A stretch of DNA of 11,604 nt from Gammaproteobacteria bacterium (GCA_024280785.1 JAJRPK010000103.1:1-11604), one strand, 5' to 3'; counted from the stretch's first letter, positions 1-7,330 are shown. Notes: generated by a model from the letters alone, not told the origin. Numbers and translations: made by a program.

Positions 1-1091
1 ATGTTCAAGTCGCAGCAAAGGGAGGAGGCTCTGAAGCCAAATCGAAATTTGCGATGTTAAACCCGTCGGATTCTATTGTTGACTGGGTATTAGAGCAGCT
101 ACCCAAAATGGGAGCAGGTTGGTGCCCTCCCGGTATGCTCGGAATTGGCATTGGCGGTACGGCTGAAAAAGCGATGATATTGGCTAAAGAATCTCTCATG
201 GCGCCAATCGATATTCAGGATTTGAAAGCGAGAGGTGCAAGCAATCGGGCAGAAGAATTGCGTCTGGAATTATTCGATAAGGTTAACCGCTTGGGTATCG
301 GAGCCCAGGGCCTGGGCGGTTTAACAACCGTACTGGATGTTAAAGTTCTTGATTATCCGACTCATGCGGCCAATAAACCCGTAGCTCTAATTCCGAATTG
401 TGCGGCAACTCGCCATGCCCATTTCACCTTAGATGGATCCGGCGCTGTCGCGTTACAGCCTCCTAAACTAGCAGAGTGGCCTGACATCAGCTGGGAAATC
501 GGCGATAGTGTAAGGCGAGTTAATTTGGATACAGTGACCAATGATGATGTCAAAAGCTGGCAGCCAGGTGAAACACTATTACTCAGCGGAAAAATGCTGA
601 CAGGGCGTGATGCTGCACATAAAAAATTAGTCGAGATGATTGCAAAAGGAGAGCCTCTTCCTGTCGATTTAAAAGGCAGGTTTATATATTACGTGGGCCC
701 TGTTGACCCCGTTGGCGATGAGGTTGTTGGGCCCGCTGGCCCGACAACTGCAACGAGGATGGATAAATTTACTCGTACCATTCTTCAAGAAACCGGCTTA
801 TTGGGCATGATTGGAAAGGCCGAACGTGGTCCCGAGGCTATTGATGCGATAAGGGATCACCAGTCCGTATATCTTATGGCAGTTGGAGGCGCTGCCTATT
901 TAGTAGCTCAAGCCATTAAAAAATCTCACGTCGTTGCCTTTGAAGAGATGGGAATGGAGGCAATTTATGAGTTTGAATTAGATGAAATGCCCGTTACGGT
1001 TGCTGTTGATTCAAAAGGCGAGTCGGTACATATCACAGGGCCAAAAATTTGGGCCCAAAAAATTGCTGAACAAACGATTAAAGTAATTTGA
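1..1091 (+). CDS. fumA: Fumarate hydratase class I, 3' part (5' end outside window)
   Basis: This is the C-terminal part of an iron-sulfur (class I) fumarase, which interconverts fumarate and malate in the cytosolic TCA cycle. The frame is open from base 3 to the window edge. The residues before the first in-window ATG (base 54) read VQVAAKGGGSEAKSKFA, a conserved internal fumarase stretch, so that ATG is not the start and the gene is truncated on the left. About 362 codons are present of a protein usually near 500 residues. Two expected 4Fe-4S cysteine positions are visible: WCPPG (Cys codon 123-125) and PNCAATRHAH (Cys codon 399-401). The third should lie upstream of the window. The beta domain follows, with GRDAAHKK, then YYVGPVDPVGDEVVGPAGPT and the GMEAIYEF region. 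The match to the roughly 507-residue pseudomonad-type enzyme is strong throughout. No frameshift is seen, and no strong terminator follows in the 95 bp before the next gene. Confidence 0.96.
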   Translation, partial: VQVAAKGGGSEAKSKFAMLNPSDSIVDWVLEQLPKMGAGWCPPGMLGIGIGGTAEKAMILAKESLMAPIDIQDLKARGASNRAEELRLELFDKVNRLGIGAQGLGGLTTVLDVKVLDYPTHAANKPVALIPNCAATRHAHFTLDGSGAVALQPPKLAEWPDISWEIGDSVRRVNLDTVTNDDVKSWQPGETLLLSGKMLTGRDAAHKKLVEMIAKGEPLPVDLKGRFIYYVGPVDPVGDEVVGPAGPTTATRMDKFTRTILQETGLLGMIGKAERGPEAIDAIRDHQSVYLMAVGGAAYLVAQAIKKSHVVAFEEMGMEAIYEFELDEMPVTVAVDSKGESVHITGPKIWAQKIAEQTIKVI

Positions 1092-1186
1092 GCTATAAAA
1101 GTTAATTAATAGTAGGTAAACAAAGAGCTTTGAACGGGTAAAATTAATCATTCGAAATAAATTTTTTCAATCGGAGAATTGAGTTT

Positions 1187-2062
1187 ATGAAAAAAATAAC
1201 ACAAGGTATGTTGCTTTCAGCTTTCTGTGCGTTAGGTGGCAATTCTTGGGCTGACGATAACTATAACGCTGAATTTAGCGGCGCGTTCACGTTAGATGGG
1301 TCATTTGAAAATGAAGTGATCATACGAAGCGGAGATGATAAGCGCGTAACAGATAGCGGTGGCTCGTCTTTTAGCGGGCAATATTATTTTGGGGGGGTAG
1401 ATACCAGTAATGGGCCTTTGGCTGAGGCAGCTTATATAGAAAGGGCTTCTAGTATTTATGCTTCATACGGCGACCCTTGGGCAGACTCTATTCTGGATGT
1501 TCAGGAAGTTCGATACGGAACAACCATCGCGGTCAGTTCATTGGTGTTTAACCTCGAAGTTAATGAGAGAGACATTAACGATGATTCGGCAACAAATTAT
1601 ACGCTTGGAACCGGAGTATACGTTGGTAAAAACACCCTGCTAAGCATTGAGTACCACGACAACGAGGTTTATTGGGCGGGGCCACGCGTTCAGTTAGACG
1701 ATAACGAAGAATGGCAATTACGTTCTCGCTGGCTGGCTATGGCAGAAGAGGGTTCGAGCTTAGCATTGGAGGTTTCGGCGGGGCACATAAGGTTTAATGA
1801 TGCGTCAGAGGGTACTTCGATGAGCTTGGGGGTTTCAGTTTATCCCCACGATAAGGTCGGAATTAACCTGCTTACCAGTCGACTAAAATCGGATGATGTT
1901 GATTATGCAAAATTAACAGCGAGTATTAAGTGGTTCATAATTGACGAAGTGGCGTTGTCAGTTACTTATGAAGACGATGAAACCGATGATGCACTTCCTA
2001 CTAATTTGAACATCAAGACTTCAAGTAAGCGGTTATTTTTAGGTGCTACCGTACGACTATAG
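1187..2062 (+). CDS. Secreted, putative outer-membrane beta-barrel protein of unknown function
   Basis: I do not recognise a specific family for this 291-residue protein. Residues 1-22 form a clear Sec signal peptide: MKK, a hydrophobic core, then NSWA with likely cleavage before DD. The mature part of about 269 residues has no hydrophobic helix. It alternates polar and apolar residues in short strands joined by acidic, glycine- and asparagine-rich turns, for example in SLALEVSAGHIRF and LFLGATVRL at the C-terminus. That pattern suits a small outer-membrane barrel or porin-like protein. The last residue is Leu rather than the usual Phe, so export to the outer membrane is inferred, not shown. 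Cys14 lies inside the signal core without a lipobox. A Shine-Dalgarno-like CGGAGAA sits about 8 bases before the ATG. The gene follows fumarase by 95 bp, but nothing ties the two functionally. Confidence 0.8.
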   Translation: MKKITQGMLLSAFCALGGNSWADDNYNAEFSGAFTLDGSFENEVIIRSGDDKRVTDSGGSSFSGQYYFGGVDTSNGPLAEAAYIERASSIYASYGDPWADSILDVQEVRYGTTIAVSSLVFNLEVNERDINDDSATNYTLGTGVYVGKNTLLSIEYHDNEVYWAGPRVQLDDNEEWQLRSRWLAMAEEGSSLALEVSAGHIRFNDASEGTSMSLGVSVYPHDKVGINLLTSRLKSDDVDYAKLTASIKWFIIDEVALSVTYEDDETDDALPTNLNIKTSSKRLFLGATVRL

Positions 2063-2162
2063 TTTTTCTTGGCAGCACAACTATTTACGGCTTCACCGGC
2101 CATGAGATGGCTTGACAAGGTGAGGTTAATCCAGATGAATGGGCGGGCATATGACACCCGTC

Positions 2163-2193
2163 CGGGGTAGTTTAACCAGGTCGCCCCGTTTTT
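2163..2193 (+). terminator. Candidate intrinsic terminator after the outer-membrane protein gene
   Basis: CGGGG (2163-2167) can pair with CCCCG (2184-2188) across a 16-base loop, followed directly by five T (2189-2193) and further T-rich sequence. It lies about 100 bp after the stop at 2062 and before the convergent gene ending at 2221. The stem is short and the loop long, so confidence is moderate. On the minus strand no T-run follows, so it would serve only the plus-strand gene. Confidence 0.42.
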
Positions 2194-2220
2194 GTGTCGT
2201 TTTTGCTTTTTTGTTTGAAA

Positions 2221-3237
2221 TTATCTTTTACTATGCCGAGACAAGAGCCCCGCCTGATCACGCGTGATATAGTTTTCACGCTCTAACCATTGAATCGTTT
2301 CAATCAAAGAACCTTCGAACGGTCTGAACTTGAGCCCTAACTCTTTTTCGGACTTGCTACTGTCCATCTTGATCCATTTAGTGGCATAGACCATGGCCTC
2401 GTGGGTAATGGGTGTATTGGCTTCGAACAGCGGATTAAGAACGTCGACCGTGCGGCCAATCAAGCGCATGGTAAAACCCGGAATGGGGATGGTGACGAGA
2501 TTGCGACCGCTGAGTTTTTCAATTTTTGCGTATAACTCTTTCCAACTAATATAGTGGCCAGCCAGTGGGTAGCGACCTGGCTTAAGGTCCTTGCTTAGAA
2601 GCGTTTCGTGCGCCTGCGCGACGTCTCGCACATCGACGTATTGAGCACCACTGGGCATGTTCAAGCCTATCCCGTATAAGTTAGCAATGACGCCCTCGTG
2701 TGGGACTGTCAGGTTAGGCGTGTCGGGACCAATGACGCTGGCCGGATAGGTAATATGAAGTGGCGCACCATCATCCTGTAGTTCGCGCGCGTAGCGTTCA
2801 CAGTCGACCTTTGAACGGCCGTAGGCATTTTTTGCCACACCTAAAGGTGATGTGTGGCTTAGTTTTTTGGCTTTGGGATTGTATATCGCTGTGACACTGG
2901 AGACATGAATGATTTTTTTGCAGCCAGATTCTACTGCTTGCCCTAAAACATTTTTCGCTGCGGCGAGATTAATTTTATAGATTTTTTCTGCATCACCTTT
3001 GTCGGTCGATACCATCGCGGCCATATGAATCGCCGCGTCACAGCCCTTCAGCGCTTTCTTGACATCATTTACGTTACAGATATCGCCGGTCACTACCGAT
3101 CGCACCTTGCCGCCAAAGATGGCCTTCGCTTTTGCCTTATTGCGCACAAACAGTTTAATGCTATGGCCGGCATCGAGTATTTGCTGGCATGTATGGGAAC
3201 CGATAAAGCCGGTTCCACCCGTCACAAAGACTCTCAT
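2221..3237 (-). CDS. NAD(P)-dependent epimerase/dehydratase-like protein (extended SDR)
   Basis: This 338-residue protein of the extended short-chain dehydrogenase/reductase class resembles nucleoside-sugar epimerases and dihydroflavonol-4-reductase-like enzymes. The N-terminus MRVFVTGGTGFIGSH carries the Rossmann motif GxxGxxG at residues 7-13. VTGDICN (about 49-55) fits the adenine-contacting acidic position. HMAAMV (71-76) follows, then the catalytic Ser in HVSSVTAIY (111-119) and the Tyr139-xxx-Lys143 pair in YGRSKVDCERY. The C-terminal third, about 175-338, is the variable substrate domain, so the substrate cannot be named. I chose the start at 3237 because the Rossmann strand begins there and GGGAGA lies 7 bases upstream. 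An in-frame ATG at 3339 would add 34 residues that fit no SDR N-terminus. The gene is convergent with the outer-membrane protein gene and divergent from the next SDR gene. Confidence 0.88.
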   Translation of the reverse strand: MRVFVTGGTGFIGSHTCQQILDAGHSIKLFVRNKAKAKAIFGGKVRSVVTGDICNVNDVKKALKGCDAAIHMAAMVSTDKGDAEKIYKINLAAAKNVLGQAVESGCKKIIHVSSVTAIYNPKAKKLSHTSPLGVAKNAYGRSKVDCERYARELQDDGAPLHITYPASVIGPDTPNLTVPHEGVIANLYGIGLNMPSGAQYVDVRDVAQAHETLLSKDLKPGRYPLAGHYISWKELYAKIEKLSGRNLVTIPIPGFTMRLIGRTVDVLNPLFEANTPITHEAMVYATKWIKMDSSKSEKELGLKFRPFEGSLIETIQWLERENYITRDQAGLLSRHSKR

Positions 3238-3244
3238 TAATAGG

Positions 3245-3250
3245 TCTCCC
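3245..3250 (-). promoter_or_regulatory. Shine-Dalgarno site that sets the start of the extended SDR gene
   Basis: On the minus strand GGGAGA precedes the ATG at 3237-3235 by 7 bases. No comparable site was needed or used for the upstream in-frame ATG at 3339. This, together with the Rossmann motif at the very N-terminus, supports the shorter protein. Confidence 0.7.
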
Positions 3251-3408
3251 AAAGTGGCTAGCGTTTTGTCCGTCACAAAGTCTATAGGGATTTGAATGGG
3301 ACAGCAACGAGCTTCAAGGAAAGGAAGCGGCCTTTTCATTTAAATTAGGGGCAGGAAGCTGTATCGTTTGACATCAGCGGAGCGTCCATACCTGCCCTGG
3401 ATTTTAAT

Positions 3409-3461
3409 CGGCCTGCACCAGATTCAAAGCGGTATGCTATTGCAATAGGCCGTTTTATTTT
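3409..3461 (+). terminator. Hairpin with T-rich tail in the SDR intergenic region
   Basis: CGGCCT (3409-3414) pairs perfectly with AGGCCG (3447-3452) across a 32-base loop, followed by TTTTATTTT (3453-3461). This looks like a rho-independent terminator on the plus strand, yet no plus-strand gene lies upstream of it within this region. It may end a short untranslated RNA or be fortuitous. The long loop weakens the call. Confidence 0.3.
3437..3448. promoter_or_regulatory. Perfect 12-bp palindrome, candidate operator
   Basis: CTATTGCAATAG is its own reverse complement. It sits between the two divergent SDR genes, a common place for a dimeric repressor site, and overlaps the 3' arm of the hairpin at 3409-3452. 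No regulator gene is adjacent, so the binding protein is unknown. Confidence 0.3.
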
Positions 3462-3644
3462 GAATTGATCATAATATCAGTTCGCGCCCACAGCTAAACA
3501 TCTACCTATAATATTACTGCTCACGATGAATGCGATTTAACCTAAGTAATTTTACCAGTGGTTTAAAATATTGAAAAAAGTGTAAGCCCATCATTAACGA
3601 TGTGTTTACATCTTAGCTTCCGCCTAAATTAAGAAGGTAACGAT

Positions 3645-4445
3645 ATGGTGAGTTCATCACAAGCATTCAAAGGGAAGGTGGCCATAATCACCGGAGCAGC
3701 TTCTGGCCTAGGTTTAGCGACCGCTATGCGATTTGCATCTGAGGGTGCGATTATCGTTGGCATAGATTTAACTCCTAGTGAAGCCTGGAATCAAGTTACC
3801 GGGTTATCTCCTAAGTCAGTTTTCCATCGAGCAGATGTTACCGACGAGCAAGCACAATTTGCTATTGCGGCTGAAACGACAGCGAAACTAGGTCGAATCG
3901 ATACCTTGGTAACGGCTGCCGGTGTCGGCGAAGCCGGGCCTTTGAATATGATAGAAATTGATGCTTGGCGTCGGGTTATAGATATCAACCTTAATGGCAC
4001 AGCGATTTCGATAAAGTCTGTTTTAGATACTATGATTGCACAACGTTCCGGCAGTATTATCACCATCGCCAGCATAGAGGGAATTGTCGGCACTGAAGGT
4101 GGTGGGGCTTATAATGCAGCGAAAGGTGGAGTGGTTATTTTAACAAAAAATGTTGCTATTGATTACGGCCGTATAGGTATTCGCTGTAATTGTATTTGCC
4201 CTGGTTTTATTGATACTCCGATGCTTCAATCTGTATTGTACATAGAGGGTATGGACGAAGTGCGGAAATCAATACTCCTTCAATCGAAATTGGGTCGCTT
4301 TGGCCGCCCTGACGAAATTGCAGGTGGCGCATACTTTCTAGCCTCAGAAGATTCTAGTTATATGACTGGGCAGAACTTGGTTATCGACGGTGGATATACT
4401 GCGGGGCACGCGCATGGAATTGTCGAGATGATAGGTTTAGTCTAA
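3645..4445 (+). CDS. Classical SDR-family oxidoreductase (FabG-like dehydrogenase)
   Basis: This 266-residue classical short-chain dehydrogenase/reductase is expected to be a soluble NAD(P)-dependent oxidoreductase. Its substrate cannot be inferred. The cofactor motif TGAASGLG is at residues 16-23. Asp41 at the end of the second strand (VGIDL) suggests a preference for NAD(H). ADVTD is at 63-67. The usual NNAG motif is replaced by TAAG at 90-93. Asn115 in DINLNG, Ser143 in ITIASIEG, and Tyr156-xxx-Lys160 in AYNAAKGG complete the catalytic tetrad. PGFIDTPM (187-194) and the C-terminal MTGQNLVIDGGY are typical of the family. Length is normal for the family. AAGAAGG lies 7 bases upstream of the ATG. 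The gene is divergent from the extended SDR gene and convergent with glucokinase. The FabG role in fatty acid synthesis is unlikely because no fab genes are nearby. Confidence 0.9.
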   Translation: MVSSSQAFKGKVAIITGAASGLGLATAMRFASEGAIIVGIDLTPSEAWNQVTGLSPKSVFHRADVTDEQAQFAIAAETTAKLGRIDTLVTAAGVGEAGPLNMIEIDAWRRVIDINLNGTAISIKSVLDTMIAQRSGSIITIASIEGIVGTEGGGAYNAAKGGVVILTKNVAIDYGRIGIRCNCICPGFIDTPMLQSVLYIEGMDEVRKSILLQSKLGRFGRPDEIAGGAYFLASEDSSYMTGQNLVIDGGYTAGHAHGIVEMIGLV

Positions 4446-4446
4446 C

Positions 4447-4473
4447 CCGTTTCGCTCACGGTTTCATTTTTTT
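4447..4473 (+). terminator. Weak candidate terminator after the classical SDR gene
   Basis: CCGT (4447-4450) pairs with ACGG (4458-4461) over a 7-base loop, followed by TTTC and then seven T (4467-4473). It lies directly after the stop of the SDR gene. The stem is only four pairs, so the T-run is the main support. Confidence 0.35.
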
Positions 4474-4535
4474 GGCATAGATATTTCGTTAGTGTTGCTT
4501 TCAAGTGCCTCGGTAGTAATTGCAACAGCTTACAA

Positions 4536-4556
4536 GAAAAACTATCCCAATAGTTT
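4536..4556 (-). terminator. Intrinsic terminator of glk
   Basis: On the minus strand AAACTAT pairs perfectly with ATAGTTT around the loop TGGG (plus-strand arms 4539-4545 and 4550-4556). The T-rich tail reads TTTTTCTT. It lies 27 bp past the glucokinase stop codon. The stem is AT-rich but complete. Together with the plus-strand element at 4447-4473 it separates the two convergent genes. Confidence 0.55.
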
Positions 4557-4582
4557 CGTTGAAATTGTGATTAGACCTGAGC

Positions 4583-5629
4583 CTAAGAATAATATAAACA
4601 GGCGGCAGCGCCGAGTAAGCCAGGTTGTGGTTCCAGAATAAGTTGCGTTGGTATTAAACGGTTATGTTCAGACATTTGGCCTTTATCTTCAAACCGATTA
4701 CGAAAGTCACTGTCGATAAGAAAATCAGCAAAACGAGGGAGGATTCCTCCCGCTAATATTAAACCTCCACGCGCACCCGTCGATAGGACTTGATCCCCCG
4801 CAGCACTACCGAGTAATCGGCAAAACGTTAGCATTGTCTCTCGGCAGTATTCAGTTTGTTTATCGATGTGATTTAGATTTTTTTTACTACAGCCTTTCTG
4901 TTGAATCTCGGCGGGACTAAGATTGTTTTTCCGCGTGTCAGTTGCGGAACTGTGGATAGCTATTATCGCCTCGTAAATCCGCTTTATTCCTATGCCAGAA
5001 ATAAAAAATTCACGATTTATACGGCAGTCTTGCCTGCGCCAGAAATTAAAAATATCCTGCTCTAAATTTGTTTGTGGGTCGAGAGCGACATGGCCTGCTT
5101 GGCAGGCAATTACTTGAAAGCTGGATTTCCTGGTATTCTTTATGGGAATAAGTTGGGCCCCGCCAAGACCTGTGCCAGGCCCTAGAACGGCAATGGGTGC
5201 GTCACTGTCAGCCGTGCCGCCACCAATTTTAATCCGCTGTGAATTATTCAAATGCGGTACCGAGTAAGCAATCGCCTCAAAATCATTGATCACTATACTG
5301 CAATCAATCTTTAACAAAGCATTGAGATAACCAGTAGATATTTCCCAGTCATGATTAGTCATTTTTATTTGACCATCGATCAGTGGGCCAGCAATGGCAA
5401 AGCAGCAAGATTTTATGGTGCTGTTCTTATTGTTCAGATATTGCTTGACCAATTGATCGAGACTTTGCTCATCGTCAAGCGTGAATTCTTCGATATGATG
5501 TAATGAAATACCGCTATCAGCTCTCAAGCTAAGGTTGCCTTGGCCTGAGTCGTCGCCAAGAGCGAAACGTATATTAGTTCCGCCAATATCGGCAACTAGC
5601 AAAGGAAGAGGAACAGAGAAATTATTCAT
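4583..5629 (-). CDS. glk: Glucokinase (ATP-dependent, Glk family)
   Basis: This cytosolic enzyme phosphorylates glucose to glucose 6-phosphate with ATP and feeds the upper glycolytic or Entner-Doudoroff routes. The phosphate-binding motif LVADIGGTNIRFAL lies at residues 11-24. The catalytic Asp116 is in VINDFEAIAYSVP, AVLGPGTGLGGA is at 147-158, and GHVALDP at 179-185. GARGGLILAGGILPRF (285-300) and PQPGLLGAAACL complete the Glk fold. At 348 residues it is longer than the 321-residue E. coli enzyme. Part of the excess is a polar, lysine-rich stretch near residues 227-260, which looks like a loop insertion of about a dozen residues. A modest GAAGAAG ribosome site is 9 bases upstream of the ATG. 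The gene is divergent from pykA, and a HexR-like operator lies between them. Confidence 0.95.
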   Translation of the reverse strand: MNNFSVPLPLLVADIGGTNIRFALGDDSGQGNLSLRADSGISLHHIEEFTLDDEQSLDQLVKQYLNNKNSTIKSCCFAIAGPLIDGQIKMTNHDWEISTGYLNALLKIDCSIVINDFEAIAYSVPHLNNSQRIKIGGGTADSDAPIAVLGPGTGLGGAQLIPIKNTRKSSFQVIACQAGHVALDPQTNLEQDIFNFWRRQDCRINREFFISGIGIKRIYEAIIAIHSSATDTRKNNLSPAEIQQKGCSKKNLNHIDKQTEYCRETMLTFCRLLGSAAGDQVLSTGARGGLILAGGILPRFADFLIDSDFRNRFEDKGQMSEHNRLIPTQLILEPQPGLLGAAACLYYS

Positions 5630-5773
5630 TCATCGGGGCTTCTTCAATTGGGTGCTAAGGCTTGGTTAATGGGAACCTTGATACGAGGTATAAGTTTAGT
5701 CGATTTTTACTTGTACAGAGATTTTTAAGTGGCGTTTTCGCGTGTAAGCTTGTCATATTTTACGTTTAGGCTA

Positions 5774-5786
5774 GTAAATAGTTTAC
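5774..5786. promoter_or_regulatory. Candidate HexR-like operator between glk and pykA
   Basis: GTAAATAGTTTAC is a perfect inverted repeat, GTAAA-TAG-TTTAC. As I recall it, the HexR site of gammaproteobacteria is TGTAAT-N3-ATTACA; the GTAA and TTAC cores here have the same five-base separation. Glucokinase and pyruvate kinase genes are typical HexR targets. The outer bases (A and G instead of T and A) and the innermost pair differ from consensus. The regulator gene is not in the window. Confidence 0.45.
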
Positions 5787-5823
5787 GCTTTGTATTCAAT
5801 GATTCGCCATGCCATCTGGAAAA

Positions 5824-5844
5824 AGCTAAGCTATGTGCTTAGCT
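5824..5844 (+). promoter_or_regulatory. Hairpin-forming inverted repeat in the pykA leader or promoter
   Basis: AGCTAAG (5824-5830) pairs perfectly with CTTAGCT (5838-5844) around a 7-base loop, ending 28 bases before the pykA start codon. No T-run follows, so it is not a terminator. It could be a second protein-binding site or a 5' UTR hairpin. Confidence 0.35.
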
Positions 5845-5872
5845 AACATGACAACAGAGATAACAGGTATTC

Positions 5873-7330
5873 ATGACACTTCAAGATATCCGCAAGAGAC
5901 GAACAAAAATTGTAGCCACTCTTGGTCCCGCTTCTAGCAGTCCTGAAGTGATTGGCGAGCTCTTGGATAGCGGTGTAAATATTTTTAGATTGAATTTTTC
6001 GCATGGCAGTCATGAGCAGCACTCACAGAATGCACGAATCGTTCGTGAACTTGCGGATAATCGAAAAAGACACGTGGGCCTGTTAGGAGATCTGCAAGGA
6101 CCTAAGATCCGCATAGGTGATTTACAAACTGACGAAAAACAACTGATACCGGATCAAACATTAATACTCACTACGGACGAAAATACGGCTGACAGTATTA
6201 AAGATCGCGTGTACGTAACGTATAAACCATTACCAAAATCAGTCTATAGCGGTGACACACTGCTACTGGATGATGGGCTAATCCGCTTAGCTGTAACAGA
6301 AGTTAGAGATCAAGATGTAGAATGTCGCGTGGTACAAGCAGGGATTTTAAAATCGCGTAAAGGAATTAATCGCCTGGGTGGGGGTTTGTCAGCCGCTGCA
6401 ATAACCGAAAAAGATTTAGCCGATTTACAAGTTATTATTTCATTGAATCTCGAATACGTTGCCGTGTCCTTTCCTAGTTGCGCAGAGGATTTATTGCCCG
6501 TTCGTGATGCCTTGGCAAAGGCAAACTGCGGCGCAAAAATTATTGCAAAAATCGAACGCGCTGAAGCGGTAGCAACGGAAGAGCGACTTAAATCCCTTAT
6601 AGACGCAGCAGATGGCGTTATGGTCGCGCGGGGAGACTTGGGAGTTGAAATCGGTGATGCACAACTGATCGGCATGCAGAAAAAAATTATTCAACTTTCG
6701 CGAAAGGCGAACAAACCGGTGATAACGGCAACACAAATGATGGAGTCGATGATCAACCATCCCGTGCCTACTAGAGCCGAAGTCTTTGATGTCGCCAATG
6801 CGGTTTTAGATGGAACCGATGCGGTAATGCTATCGGGTGAAACGGCGTCCGGTAAATATCCGGCTAAAGTGGTTAAAGCGATGGCTGAAACCGCACTGGG
6901 CGCCGAGCAGCACCCCTCTATGCGGCAATCGAGTTATCGCGTCGATCGCATCTTTGATTCTATGGACGAGAGCATTGCTATGGCAGCAATGTATGCGGCT
7001 AACCACTTGAATGATATCAGCGCGATTGTCTGCTTAACCGAGTCGGGTACGACGCCATTATTAGCCTCGCGACTGAGTTCAATGTTGCCGATCTATGGAA
7101 TATCCAGGCACTTGTCAACCTGTTGTCGTATGGCTCTGTACCGAGGCGTTATTCCATTATATTTTGATATGATGAAAGTAGAAGACATTTGGGCAGAGGC
7201 GATGAAATTGATTGCAATGCGTGGGAGTTTAGAGCCCGGTAAAAGAGTGGTCATAACCTGCGGAGATATGCAGGGAGAGGGCGGTTCGACCAATACCTTA
7301 AAGATATTGCAGTACAAACCTGGCCAATAG
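5873..7330 (+). CDS. pykA: Pyruvate kinase, PykA type
   Basis: This enzyme makes pyruvate and ATP from phosphoenolpyruvate and ADP, the last step of glycolysis. The 485-residue length matches E. coli PykA (480). The N-terminal TKIVATLGPASSS, with substrate residues Arg39, Asn41 and Ser43 in FRLNFSHG, begins the A domain. GDLQGPKIR (72-80) leads into the lid-like B domain, about 80-175. The catalytic Lys226 and metal-binding Glu228 are in IIAKIERAE. MVARGDLGVEIG (250-261, metal-binding Asp255) and VITATQMMESM (283-293) follow. The C-terminal domain covers roughly 345-485. Lys78 replaces the Glu of potassium-dependent enzymes, which predicts potassium-independent activity. A weak ribosome site, ACAGG, precedes the ATG. 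The gene is divergent from glk and convergent with pit. Allosteric effectors cannot be read from the sequence. Confidence 0.97.
   Translation: MTLQDIRKRRTKIVATLGPASSSPEVIGELLDSGVNIFRLNFSHGSHEQHSQNARIVRELADNRKRHVGLLGDLQGPKIRIGDLQTDEKQLIPDQTLILTTDENTADSIKDRVYVTYKPLPKSVYSGDTLLLDDGLIRLAVTEVRDQDVECRVVQAGILKSRKGINRLGGGLSAAAITEKDLADLQVIISLNLEYVAVSFPSCAEDLLPVRDALAKANCGAKIIAKIERAEAVATEERLKSLIDAADGVMVARGDLGVEIGDAQLIGMQKKIIQLSRKANKPVITATQMMESMINHPVPTRAEVFDVANAVLDGTDAVMLSGETASGKYPAKVVKAMAETALGAEQHPSMRQSSYRVDRIFDSMDESIAMAAMYAANHLNDISAIVCLTESGTTPLLASRLSSMLPIYGISRHLSTCCRMALYRGVIPLYFDMMKVEDIWAEAMKLIAMRGSLEPGKRVVITCGDMQGEGGSTNTLKILQYKPGQ

Larger units (their letters stand above)
3238..3644. other. Gene-free divergent region between the two SDR genes
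   Basis: No convincing ORF is visible in these 407 bp on either strand. The region should hold the promoters of both SDR genes. The best -10-like hexamer is TATAAT at 3507-3512 on the plus strand, but no good -35 lies at the right distance. A perfect TTGACA at 3368-3373 lacks a matching -10. Several inverted repeats occur: GGGCAGG/CCTGCCC (3349-3355 and 3391-3397), CGGCCT/AGGCCG followed by a T-rich tract (3409-3461), the palindrome at 3437-3448, and GATGT/ACATC (3599-3612) just ahead of the ribosome site of the plus-strand gene. Confidence 0.6.

Noticed and set aside
1187..1252. Lipoprotein signal in the exported protein (Cys14)
   Set aside because: The residues before the Cys (SAF) do not fit a lipobox, and a signal peptidase I site NSWA follows at residue 22.
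3238..3339. N-terminal extension of the extended SDR from the ATG at 3339
   Set aside because: The extra 34 residues precede a Rossmann fold that normally starts at the N-terminus, and a good ribosome site directs the start at 3237.
6310..6760. Two minus-strand ORFs of 121 and 89 codons inside pykA
   Set aside because: They are antisense shadows of strongly conserved pyruvate kinase sequence, with no ribosome site or protein-like composition.
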